A stretch of 64,000 nucleotides of DNA, taken from contig NZ_RHLN01000144.1 in assembly GCF_004121075.1 (NCBI RefSeq), positions 1 to 64,000 of the forward strand, written 5' to 3'. Shown piece by piece: positions 9,339-21,209 of the stretch. Below the pieces are notes generated by a model that did not search any database, was not told where the DNA came from, and saw only the letters and a list, made by a program, of their open reading frames with translations. Each line of letters starts with the position of its first letter. Within the stretch, counting starts at the first letter, position 1. This stretch comes from Lutibacter sp. HS1-25 (GTDB lineage: Bacteria; Bacteroidota; Bacteroidia; Flavobacteriales; Flavobacteriaceae). A program made the position numbers and the translations under genes.

Positions 9339-10541
9339 ATGCTAGAAACTGTATTAAAATATTTAAAATATGGAAATACCTTCACAGCTATTGAATATGG
9401 TGTTTTTAATGGAAACAATAAATTTCAAATAGTCAGTGTCTTTAAAAAAAATAATGAACTCAACATTAAGTTCAAAAAACAATTTATAAATGTTGAGGAA
9501 ATAAATGCAACCAATCTTAAAATAAATCATTTTTTTTTAGTCATTAATAATGAACAAGTTCTATCAAAGATAATTTCAAAAGAAACTGATGAAGTTAAAT
9601 TACTTCAAAAAGCATTCCCTTCACTGAAAATTTCAGATTTTTACTACGAGATAGTTCATTTACAGCAAAATACCTGTGTTGCTATCTGTAGAAAAATAGA
9701 TGTTAATAAAATTCTTAATGATTTCAAAAAACACGAATTAGATTGCATTGGATTTAGTCTGGGTAATGGCATTGTCACGCAAGTAATACCTTTTGTCGAA
9801 GCACAAATAGTTGCTACCAGTAATGCAAATATTGATGTGATAGATGGTAATATTCAATCAATAGATTTAAATCCAACAACTAAAGTTAAAAGCTATGCGA
9901 TAAATGGTCTAAATATTTCAAACCTTGAAATGCTTTCGCTATCAGGAATTCTTGCGTATTTTACAAACAACAATCATTCTTTAAATAATTTTAATGAAAT
10001 TAAAAGTAAGCTAACAAAAGAATTTACTTTAAATAATAATATCCAAAAAGCGTGGAAGATTGGAGGTATAGTATTATTTAGTTTATTATTGATTAATTTT
10101 TTTGCTTTTGATTATTTCAATAAAAAAGTTGAAAATCTGACACTTGAAAAACAAGTTAATTATGTGAATGAAGAAAAATCAATAGGTTTATCGCAAGATA
10201 TAGAAAGGAAAAGAAGATTAGTAGAAGATATGATAAATTCAAAAAGCTCAAAGACTTCTTTTTATTTTGATCAGATTGGTACTTCAATTTTCCCCTCAAT
10301 TAAATTAACAAGTTTAGATTTTCAACCATTATTGAAAAAAATTGAGAATAAAAAACCGCTACAATTACAAATGAATTCAATTATTGTAGAAGGTGAATCA
10401 ATGGATGTTGATTATTTTAAAAATTGGTTGAATAAAATTGAAAATATGAAATGGGTAGAGTCTGTTGAAATAATTGAATATGGGAACCTTGTTGGAGGCG
10501 CAATTTTCATTCTAAATATCCAAATAAATGAGCAGAATTAA
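9339..10541 (+). CDS. GspL / PilM-PilN-like inner-membrane assembly protein
   Basis: A 400-residue protein with a cytoplasmic N-terminal half (about residues 1-235) that by position and size would be the PilM/GspL actin-like domain. One transmembrane helix follows (about residues 240-260, GGIVLFSLLLINFFAFDYF). A coiled coil and a PilN/GspL-type ferredoxin-like periplasmic domain come last. It looks like a PilM-PilN fusion or a GspL. Identification rests on layout and operon position between secretin and the PilO-like gene; the primary sequence is diverged. It starts 1 base after the secretin stop and overlaps the next gene by 14 bases. Confidence 0.65.
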   Translation: MLETVLKYLKYGNTFTAIEYGVFNGNNKFQIVSVFKKNNELNIKFKKQFINVEEINATNLKINHFFLVINNEQVLSKIISKETDEVKLLQKAFPSLKISDFYYEIVHLQQNTCVAICRKIDVNKILNDFKKHELDCIGFSLGNGIVTQVIPFVEAQIVATSNANIDVIDGNIQSIDLNPTTKVKSYAINGLNISNLEMLSLSGILAYFTNNNHSLNNFNEIKSKLTKEFTLNNNIQKAWKIGGIVLFSLLLINFFAFDYFNKKVENLTLEKQVNYVNEEKSIGLSQDIERKRRLVEDMINSKSSKTSFYFDQIGTSIFPSIKLTSLDFQPLLKKIENKKPLQLQMNSIIVEGESMDVDYFKNWLNKIENMKWVESVEIIEYGNLVGGAIFILNIQINEQN

Positions 10542-11064
10542 AAAAAATAGCCTACTTTTAGTTGGGTTTGTTTTGTTATTTATTTTAGCATGCAAATTTT
10601 CATTTTTAAAAACAATAGAGATTAAAAAGCAATATCATTTGCTGTTAGAACAAACAGGTCAAAAAATATCAAGTGATAACGATTTACATTATTTGAGAAA
10701 GCAACATAAGTATTACGATTCAATTTTAGTGAAAAACCAAATTTTCTCGAAAACAACATTCCATAATAAACTATTAATAACGTTAAATGAAATTTGTAAA
10801 ATAAAAGCTCTTAAACTTTTAAAATTTGAAAAACCACTCGTTTTAGAAATAAATGAAAACGCCATACAAGAAACCTATCAATTCTCTGTGCAAGGTGGGT
10901 ATATTGATATTGTATCCTTGATTTTTAAGTTAGAGCAAGAATTGAAAATGGGTAAAATAGCAAGTGTTTCTTTTGAAAAGAAAAAAAACTTTAAACAAGC
11001 TAAAGAGTTTTTAGAATGCAAAATATATTTACAAAAAACAGCAACAATACTTTATTCGCAATAA
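10528..11064 (+). CDS. PilO/GspM-like inner-membrane protein
   Basis: A 178-residue bitopic protein. A short basic N-terminus leads into one transmembrane helix (about residues 8-26), then a coiled-coil stretch and a small alpha/beta domain with a phrase typical of PilO/GspM (FSVQGGYIDIVSLIFKLE). It is the last gene of the pilus-like operon and overlaps the preceding gene by 14 bases. With the preceding protein it would form the inner-membrane alignment complex. The assignment is by topology and gene order. Confidence 0.65.
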   Translation: MSRIKKNSLLLVGFVLLFILACKFSFLKTIEIKKQYHLLLEQTGQKISSDNDLHYLRKQHKYYDSILVKNQIFSKTTFHNKLLITLNEICKIKALKLLKFEKPLVLEINENAIQETYQFSVQGGYIDIVSLIFKLEQELKMGKIASVSFEKKKNFKQAKEFLECKIYLQKTATILYSQ

Positions 11065-11083
11065 ATGAAAACTACTTTTTTTA

Positions 11084-11761
11084 TTAAAGGAATCCTATTT
11101 CTTCTGCTTTTTCTATTAACTCTCTATCAGTGTTACTCTGCTCTAAACCAAAAATGTCCTTTAAATTTCGTTTTCTTCTTTCTAGTCCTCCTATAGACAT
11201 AGGTATTTTTTTTGGTAACTCACTCATTTTTGCGCCTTTAGAGATTTCGTATATCATTTGTCTATCAATTTTATCTACTACATATGGTTGTGCAATTATT
11301 TTACGCCCTAATTCTAAAACAGATTGACTATAAAACGTCTGATATGAAATTACCTTATTGATGGCCTCCATAAGTATTTCAATGGTCACATCATTTTTAA
11401 CTAAAAAACCATCTGGATTTAAATTTTGGATAATAGAATAAATTCGGAAGTTATCATTAAATGTTGTTAAAACAATAATTTTAGAATCGGGTAACACTTC
11501 TTTTAAATAAACACCAATATCTTCACCTGATAAATACAATTTATCATTCGAAGGGGGAATGGAAATATCTAATAACACAAGGTCAATTTTACAGTTATTA
11601 ACGGATTCATTAATTTTTTTTATAGCATCATCACAATTTTCTGAAATATTTATTACGAATTTATAATCAGTAAATTTAGATTCAATAGTTTTAAACGCGG
11701 CTAAATAACTATTGTATACTAAAGGGTGGTCTTCAATAATCAATATATTTTTTGTACTCAA
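11084..11761 (-). CDS. Response regulator with NarL/LuxR-like layout
   Basis: A 225-residue protein. The receiver domain shows acidic residues E10/D11, phospho-acceptor D65 in LVLLDISIPP, a conserved Thr-Thr (LTTF) and the later Lys (FLVK). A C-terminal helical region of about 65 residues looks like a diverged HTH and ends AEEIGFL, as in a Bacteroidota family of DNA-binding regulators. No kinase gene lies next to it, so it is an orphan here. It is convergent with the pilus-like operon (20 bases between stops). A role in controlling that operon or the toxin clusters is guesswork. Confidence 0.8.
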   Translation of the reverse strand: MSTKNILIIEDHPLVYNSYLAAFKTIESKFTDYKFVINISENCDDAIKKINESVNNCKIDLVLLDISIPPSNDKLYLSGEDIGVYLKEVLPDSKIIVLTTFNDNFRIYSIIQNLNPDGFLVKNDVTIEILMEAINKVISYQTFYSQSVLELGRKIIAQPYVVDKIDRQMIYEISKGAKMSELPKKIPMSIGGLERRKRNLKDIFGLEQSNTDRELIEKAEEIGFL

Positions 11762-12660
11762 TTGTTTTCTTTTTCTTATGGGGTTACTAATAGTGAGCTT
11801 TATTCAAAACACTAAAGTACAAAATATAACATATCAGTATATATATAATGAATACTAATTTTATTTCATATCAAATTGAAATAGAAGGTTTAATATGATA
11901 TAAGTAATAAAAGTTACATTAAGTTTTAATTCATACATATGTTGGTATTTGTAAGCTTAAAACGCATTTTAATTTTACGTGCAAAAAAAATAATAATTGC
12001 AATTTTCAGTAATATTTCACTTTAAAAAAAGCGTTAAATTCAAGTTTTTATCTCATCATTTAGTTATAAAAAATCCGCTACCAAAAGAAACAATACAACA
12101 AGCTACAAACATCCGTGCAGGTAATCACTAAGCAAACAAAATTAAAACTCCTCAGCTTGCAAGGGGTGGTGTAACGGGGTAATTAAACAATTTAGCTTGG
12201 TATTGTATTCAGTACCAATAAAAAGTAAACAACTATTTACTTTCTAGTCATGTTATATATGAGTATAATAATCTAGCTTATATTTGTAGTGTTCTTAAGG
12301 TACAAGTTTTTCATAAAACAAGTTTGGTTAGTTAGCTGCTTAATTCGTGCTAGAGTTAGGCAGTTTTTTTTACAGAATTTAATATTCGTAATAACATTCT
12401 GTACCCAAATCCCCATCTCCAGCAGTATTCCATTCCGTTACTACTGCATTCCATACAGCTTTCAATTCCGCACATAAAAGCTTACTGAAAAAGTAAGCAT
12501 TTACCGTTGCCTTTGCGCTTTTTAAATCCGTTTCCATAATTAACAGTAGAACAAAACACAAACATTCGTGCAGGTAATAATGTGTTCGTCAATTGCTCCA
12601 TTTAGTTCCATAAAATACAATTAAAAACGCTCCTTTGTCGCATTTGTATTTGCCGTTCAT

Positions 12661-12702
12661 TGCGCTACAATTTGTGCTCCAGTGGGTGCTCATTGTAGCG
12701 CA
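12661..12702. repeat. Perfect 11-bp inverted repeat with CCAGTGG loop
   Basis: TGCGCTACAAT (12661-12671) and ATTGTAGCGCA (12692-12702) pair perfectly around a 20-base loop that contains CCAGTGG. The same heptamer lies at the loop of the element at 14046-14105. No T-tract follows, so a simple terminator is unlikely. Confidence 0.6.
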
Positions 12703-13033
12703 TTCACTTATTTTATTGCACACATTCCACGCATTCCTCACGCACAGCTACTTTTGCACCCAAACCCTTTAATGTTTTGCTGCGCAAGGCATTTTATTGG
12801 GTACAACCGCTGTTTCATAATTTCGGCTCGCCTGCTGCTCACTTCGGGCTGATCGGGTTGTCACAGTTTTTGCAATACTTACTTCAGAATAAGAAAATCC
12901 ATTTTGCATATAATTTAAGCACTCCTTAGCACTCGCACTTAAAACATATTGCAAACGCACACAAGAGCAAGCTATTCCGTTTAATTGTTACTGCATTAGA
13001 ATAATTTTGTTATTAAACACCACTCACCAAAAA

Positions 13034-13194
13034 CGACCTATTTGAATTTCTGTAGTAATTCAAGTTTTAGGAGCGGCTAAGTATCCAAAGAGCGCAGCGG
13101 TCTGGATACGATAGCGGATAAAATGCTAGAATTCCAGGAAATTAAAATAAGTCTTGATTTTTTGGTTCGTTTTGCATCAAGGCAAAATGAACAT
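13034..13194. repeat. 161-bp direct repeat, copy 1
   Basis: Matches 13475-13635 over the full 161 bases with scattered substitutions and no net length change. It contains a hairpin, GTATCC (13081-13086) with GGATAC (13104-13109). It ends with an AT-rich segment (cttgattttttggttcgtt) that resembles a dispersed flavobacterial intergenic repeat. Confidence 0.75.
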
Positions 13195-13474
13195 ATAAAT
13201 ACAGAACTCACTTCATACCTTGCCCTTGCCTTTCCCACCGCATAAATCCGTTTATAAAAAAGTAGTCAAAAACTCCGCCAACCCTGCGTGTGCCACGTAG
13301 TTGTTGCACGCACTTTTGCTGAAAAAGCAACGTGCTCTTGCCCCAACACCCTTCGTTCAGCTCGCTCGGCGGCTCGCCTAAATGCTACCGCATTTGTCGT
13401 GCGATTACCTGCAATACGAACCTTAAGTTTTTTTAAAGTGACTTTTTAAAAATTAAGCTACTTTAAAATTTTCC

Positions 13475-13635
13475 CGACCTATTTGAATTTCTGTAGTAAT
13501 TCAAGTTTTAGTAACGGCTAAGCATCCAAAGAACGCAGTGGTCTGGATGCGATAGTGAATAAAACGATAGGATTCAAAGAAATTAAAATCAGTCTTGATT
13601 TTTTGGTTCGTTTTGCATCAAGGCAAAATGAACAT
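13475..13635. repeat. 161-bp direct repeat, copy 2
   Basis: Second copy of the 13034-13194 repeat. Its hairpin arms are GCATCC (13522-13527) and GGATGC (13545-13550). Compared with copy 1, one pair has changed on both sides (T-A to C-G), keeping the stem paired. Confidence 0.75.
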
Positions 13636-13915
13636 CTAGTAAAAAATAAAAAAGATAGCAAAAATAGGTTGTTCCCTTCGCCAGCCCCTCAACGCCTTTC
13701 AAGGTCAAGCCCTACGGGTTTTGAAAAAAATCTCCACCCTAAATTTTCTTCCAATTATAATCATACATAAATAAAACTGCATACTGTAAACTGCAACTGT
13801 AAACGGTATACGAATACGGGTAGTATTTTTCTCAAAAACCTTGACAGGCTATCCCACACAACCAATAACATTACTGTCTTTTTTCTTTCTCTTCCGAAAA
13901 AATTACGTGCGCAGG

Positions 13916-13974
13916 GCTGAGCGTAAAAAAGTGTCCTGTGGACGCTTTTAGCGATAGAGCCAGATGGCGCTTGG
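13916..13974. repeat. Palindromic element, copy A (upstream of the DUF6943-like gene)
   Basis: A 59-base unit homologous to 14046-14105. Its core is AAAAGTGTCC-TGT-GGACGCTTTT (13927-13949), a 10-bp stem with one G-T wobble. It ends with gccagatggcgcttgg, shared with copy B. Confidence 0.7.
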
Positions 13975-13997
13975 CCAATAATTTTAATTCCGGAACT

Positions 13998-14432
13998 ATG
14001 TCAAATTTTGAAATCAAAACCCACCAAAGCGGTAGAGCCTATAGGACTGAACGTAAAGAAATAGTCCAGTGGACTATTTTAGTGAAAGTGCCAGATGGCG
14101 CTTGGTGTAATATAGCAGAATCTATGAACCAGCCTTGCCCCAACTGTTTTGTAATTACAGCAGCTTCAGAACCTGCTCGTGAGTCTTTGTATTACTTGTG
14201 TTTATCGCTTAAAACTGGTCGTTATTTTGAGTACTATTTAAAAGGAAGTGTTATTCCATTTATCTGTATTTCAGATGCTAAAAAAGTAATCCATAAAGCA
14301 CTCCAAAATAACCAGGAGCAACAATGGCAAATCAAAGTAGAGAAACTCAAAAAAATCAATGCTTTTGAAGAAAACCTTAAGCAGCAACTTTCAACAATCA
14401 AGCAATTAAAAATTGCATTGCTGAGGTCTTAA
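13998..14432 (+). CDS. DUF6943-like protein carrying an in-frame palindromic element
   Basis: I place the start at 13998 (MSNFEIKTHQSG), giving 144 residues. An upstream in-frame ATG at 13938 would begin inside a repeat. The opening, the motif PCPNCFVI and the later GSVIPF resemble a short Bacteroidota family often found on conjugative or integrative elements (DUF6943, from memory). Between the opening (to about residue 15) and PCPNCFVI lies a segment encoded by the repeat unit 14046-14105. That segment reads as ordinary protein sequence and does not break the frame. Function of the family is unknown. A hairpin terminator follows. Confidence 0.6.
   Translation: MSNFEIKTHQSGRAYRTERKEIVQWTILVKVPDGAWCNIAESMNQPCPNCFVITAASEPARESLYYLCLSLKTGRYFEYYLKGSVIPFICISDAKKVIHKALQNNQEQQWQIKVEKLKKINAFEENLKQQLSTIKQLKIALLRS
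14046..14105. repeat. Palindromic element, copy B (inside a coding sequence)
   Basis: A 60-base unit homologous to 13916-13974, differing by a one-base indel in the stem and about 10 substitutions. Its stem AAATAGTCC-AGT-GGACTATTT (14059-14079) is perfect over 9 bp. It is a multiple of three in length and is translated without a stop. Confidence 0.7.
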
Positions 14433-14443
14433 AAATCAACCAT

Positions 14444-14472
14444 AAAAAGCCTGGCTTCCAGCTAGGCTTTTT
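14444..14472 (+). terminator. Rho-independent-type terminator
   Basis: AAAAAGCCT (14444-14452) pairs with AGGCTTTTT (14464-14472) around an 11-base loop. It lies between the DUF6943-like and DUF2493 genes and likely ends transcription of the former. Confidence 0.7.
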
Positions 14473-14488
14473 ATCAAAAACCAATAAA

Positions 14489-14839
14489 ATGAAAATCATT
14501 ATCGCAGGAAGTCGAACCTTTACCGACTACAAAAAACTATTTGAAGTATGCGACCTGTTTCTCCAGGATCAAACCGTTATTGAAATTGTATCTGGAGCTT
14601 ATAACAAAGGAGCCGACAAACTCGGTGAAAAATATGCAGCTAAAAAAGGATTTCAACTCACAAAATTCCCTGCTGACTGGAAAAGATACAAACGAGCTGC
14701 AGGTCCAAAACGCAACCAACAAATGGCAAATTATGCTGACGCATTAATTGCCTTTTGGGATGGTAAAAGTAGAGGTACTAAAAATATGTTAAACCTAGCG
14801 AAACAAGCCCAATTGAAAATAAAGGTTATTTATTTCTAG
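14489..14839 (+). CDS. DUF2493 (SLOG superfamily, YspA-like) protein
   Basis: A complete 116-residue protein opening with MKIIIAGSRTFTD, the Rossmann-like nucleotide-binding start of the DUF2493/SLOG group. VSGAYNKGADKLGE and a conserved FPADWKRY...GPKRNQQMA block follow. Such proteins bind nucleotides or nucleotide-derived ligands and are common on phages and integrative elements; the ligand is not known. A second, 5'-truncated copy lies at 25759-26033. Confidence 0.85.
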   Translation: MKIIIAGSRTFTDYKKLFEVCDLFLQDQTVIEIVSGAYNKGADKLGEKYAAKKGFQLTKFPADWKRYKRAAGPKRNQQMANYADALIAFWDGKSRGTKNMLNLAKQAQLKIKVIYF

Positions 14840-14966
14840 GCTTATTAATATCATAAAAAATGATGCTCACTTGTCATTGAAATTACACGCAATAAAAATA
14901 TCTAAATCAGTTTATTTTTCTGAAACTAAGTAATTTCATAGAAAATAATGATTTGCCTTGCAAACT

Positions 14967-14983
14967 GTAAGGGAAGCCCTTAC
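14967..14983 (+). promoter_or_regulatory. Small inverted repeat upstream of the RHS toxin cluster
   Basis: GTAAGGG-AAG-CCCTTAC, a perfect 7-bp stem with a 3-base loop, about 90 bases before the lipocalin-like gene. A related structure (TAAGGA-CAA-TCCTTA) stands at 4845-4859 before the pilus-like operon. It could be an operator or leader hairpin, but could also be chance. Confidence 0.3.
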
Positions 14984-15073
14984 TTAAATATCAAACACTG
15001 TTTTCATATTTGTAGTGTATTTATTTTTCTAAAATTAAGTATAAAATTTATAATAAGAATCTAACAATTTTTT

Positions 15074-15523
15074 ATGAGAAAGCATTTTTGTAAGCTGTTT
15101 TTAATAGTAGTTTTTTTAGGGGTTCCTTTTAAGAGTATATGCCAAAGTAATATAGATCAAATTATTGGAACTTGGGTTTTTAATTATGAGTCTTCTATTG
15201 AGTTAATGGATACTAAAGCCAAAAATCATTATGCAAAAATGGGTGCTGCACGTCAAGAAAAGGTGAAGCAAGCATACCGCAATCGTAAAATCACCTTTGA
15301 GGAGAATGGTAATTTTATTCAAGAGTTCGAAGATGGACGAATCGTAACGGGTACCTGGCTGATAAACAAAAATAAAGGTATTGAAATTACAAGTCCTAAG
15401 GGTAGTGTTATGGGTTTTAAAATCAAAGAGTTGACTGTGAATGTTTTACAAATTTCACGTATAAAAACAGCAGACAATAGAATGAATATGCTCATCGAGA
15501 ACTGGTATTTAGCAAGAGATTAA
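15074..15523 (+). CDS. Lipocalin-like secreted protein (paralogue of 968-1417)
   Basis: A 149-residue protein with a signal peptide ending near SICQ (about residue 24). A single domain begins IIGTWVFN; there is a central KQAYRNRKITF and a second GTWLIN. Length and landmarks match the paralogue on the other strand. It lies 24 bases upstream of the 1501-aa DUF6443/RHS gene, so the lipocalin-DUF6443 pairing is found twice in this window. An accessory role for the RHS protein (export, folding or anchoring) is inferred from this linkage only. Confidence 0.7.
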   Translation: MRKHFCKLFLIVVFLGVPFKSICQSNIDQIIGTWVFNYESSIELMDTKAKNHYAKMGAARQEKVKQAYRNRKITFEENGNFIQEFEDGRIVTGTWLINKNKGIEITSPKGSVMGFKIKELTVNVLQISRIKTADNRMNMLIENWYLARD

Positions 15524-15547
15524 CATAAAATTTAAAAAATATCAATA

Positions 15548-20090
<4,543 letters not shown>

Positions 20091-20105
20091 AAAAATATAC
20101 TTATA

Positions 20106-20531
20106 ATGAAAAAAAATATTGTGAATAAGTATTTCATTACTCATATGTTAAATGCAATTTCTTTTTATGATCTAGATGATTGTATTAAGGTCTTTTCAAA
20201 TTTAGAAGTGAATAATGAAAGTGAAGTCAAAAAAGTTATTCGTTATCGAATTTTATTAAATTATTTGATAATGCCCAAAGCATTTAAAGAAATTTTTAGA
20301 AATTCCTTAATATATTATTTAAATGTTGATAACCAAGATGATTTTATATCAATTTATGAATCCGCTAATCCTGCTTTTGAATTACCGGAAAACCCAAAGG
20401 ATTTTTTTATATGGCTTTGGGAGGAAATTTATTGTAACGAAGATTATTTAACAATAGACTTAATAAATTATATTGAAATTAATGATGGATCAGAGTTAGA
20501 TAAAATGTTTCCTTATGTGAACTTTTTTTAA
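20106..20531 (+). CDS. Candidate immunity protein 1
   Basis: A 141-residue cytoplasmic protein without signal peptide or transmembrane segment. It is helical, rich in Asn, Asp and Glu, with an acidic second half (ESANPAFELPENPKDFF, then IWLWEEIY). I do not recognise a named family. Size, acidity and position 52 bases after the toxin-like gene fit an immunity protein neutralising the C-terminal domain of the 1501-aa protein. That role is inferred from position. Confidence 0.65.
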   Translation: MKKNIVNKYFITHMLNAISFYDLDDCIKVFSNLEVNNESEVKKVIRYRILLNYLIMPKAFKEIFRNSLIYYLNVDNQDDFISIYESANPAFELPENPKDFFIWLWEEIYCNEDYLTIDLINYIEINDGSELDKMFPYVNFF

Positions 20532-20595
20532 GTATTAGCATAAATTATAACAAAATCAACTAAAATTATTTAACTTTTTTATAATCAATAATATA

Positions 20596-20952
20596 GTGAA
20601 AATTCAATTGAAAGAAAATCAGAAAGGTAAGAATCTAATTCACAGTAAGCATTATACGGTTATTAGCATGGAATTTATATCACATATAAATAAGCCTTTA
20701 TCTATATTTATGAGGATAGTGAGTGAGGATGGTATACCAGCATTGTATAATAAAAATATTTTCAAAATAATTAATTCTAAAATTGGAAATGATTATGTGT
20801 ATAAAGAAAACAGTGAAGAATCATTTGAATTAGTTCCTGAAATAATGAGTTATAAAGGTTTTTGGGATAATTTTTTTGACGTTGAAGAAAAAGCGATAAA
20901 TATCTTTAAAGAGAGATTTCCAGAATACAAAAATAAATTATTTTATAAATAA
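20596..20952 (+). CDS. Candidate immunity-like protein 2
   Basis: A 118-residue protein that begins with GTG at 20596; an internal ATG at residue 25 is the main alternative start. It has a beta-rich first half and ends with a pattern that resembles immunity proteins found after Bacteroidota RHS genes (SYKGFWDNFF, then EEKAINIFKERFP). No signal peptide is seen. It could be an orphan immunity gene kept from an earlier toxin tip, or serve the same toxin. The family is not firmly recognised. Confidence 0.55.
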   Translation: MKIQLKENQKGKNLIHSKHYTVISMEFISHINKPLSIFMRIVSEDGIPALYNKNIFKIINSKIGNDYVYKENSEESFELVPEIMSYKGFWDNFFDVEEKAINIFKERFPEYKNKLFYK

Positions 20953-20962
20953 TATAATTTTA

Positions 20963-21162
20963 ATGAATGAGATAGTAGGAGAAATTATAGAGAGTAAAAA
21001 AAACATTGGGACAAATCTAATTTTGAAAAGTATATAGGAGATTACAATCTCTAGTTGGAAAAACTAAGAAATATTTCGAGAGAATAATTGCAACCTTCTG
21101 TAGATGAGATGATGTCAGATCCCAAACTAAAAAAGTTAAACGCTTTTGAATTAATTGGTTAA
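20963..21162 (+). pseudogene. Decayed small coding remnant
   Basis: A frame opens with ATG at 20963 and runs 24 codons to TAG. After at least one frame change another readable tail (EMMSDPKLKKLNAFELIG, ending with TAA at 21160-21162) appears. The protein-like text split over frames, in a position where toxin/immunity cassettes accumulate, suggests a broken immunity or toxin fragment. Family unknown. Confidence 0.35.
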
Positions 21163-21209
21163 TCACATTTATAACAGTAGATAATTTTTAATATTATATA
21201 ACACTTAAA

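Larger units (their letters stand above)
11762..13997. other. Gene-poor, repeat-rich stretch
   Basis: About 2.2 kb without a convincing gene. Short open frames exist but lack family resemblance or codon coherence. From about 12.6 to 13.4 kb the base composition is visibly richer in G+C than the surroundings. The stretch holds a perfect 11-bp hairpin (12661-12702), a 161-bp direct repeat pair (13034-13194 and 13475-13635), a short direct repeat near 12105-12127 and 12558-12579 (acaaacatYcgtgcaggtaat), and a palindromic element at 13916-13974. It reads like accumulated mobile-element debris of the kind scattered in flavobacterial genomes. Confidence 0.6.

Noticed and set aside
12379-12960. Small minus-strand open frames in the gene-poor stretch
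   Set aside because: No signal peptide, domain or family resemblance, and they overlap repeats. They look like chance frames in debris.
13034-14105. CRISPR array
   Set aside because: The repeats are few, long and unevenly spaced, with no short constant repeat/spacer pattern and no cas genes.
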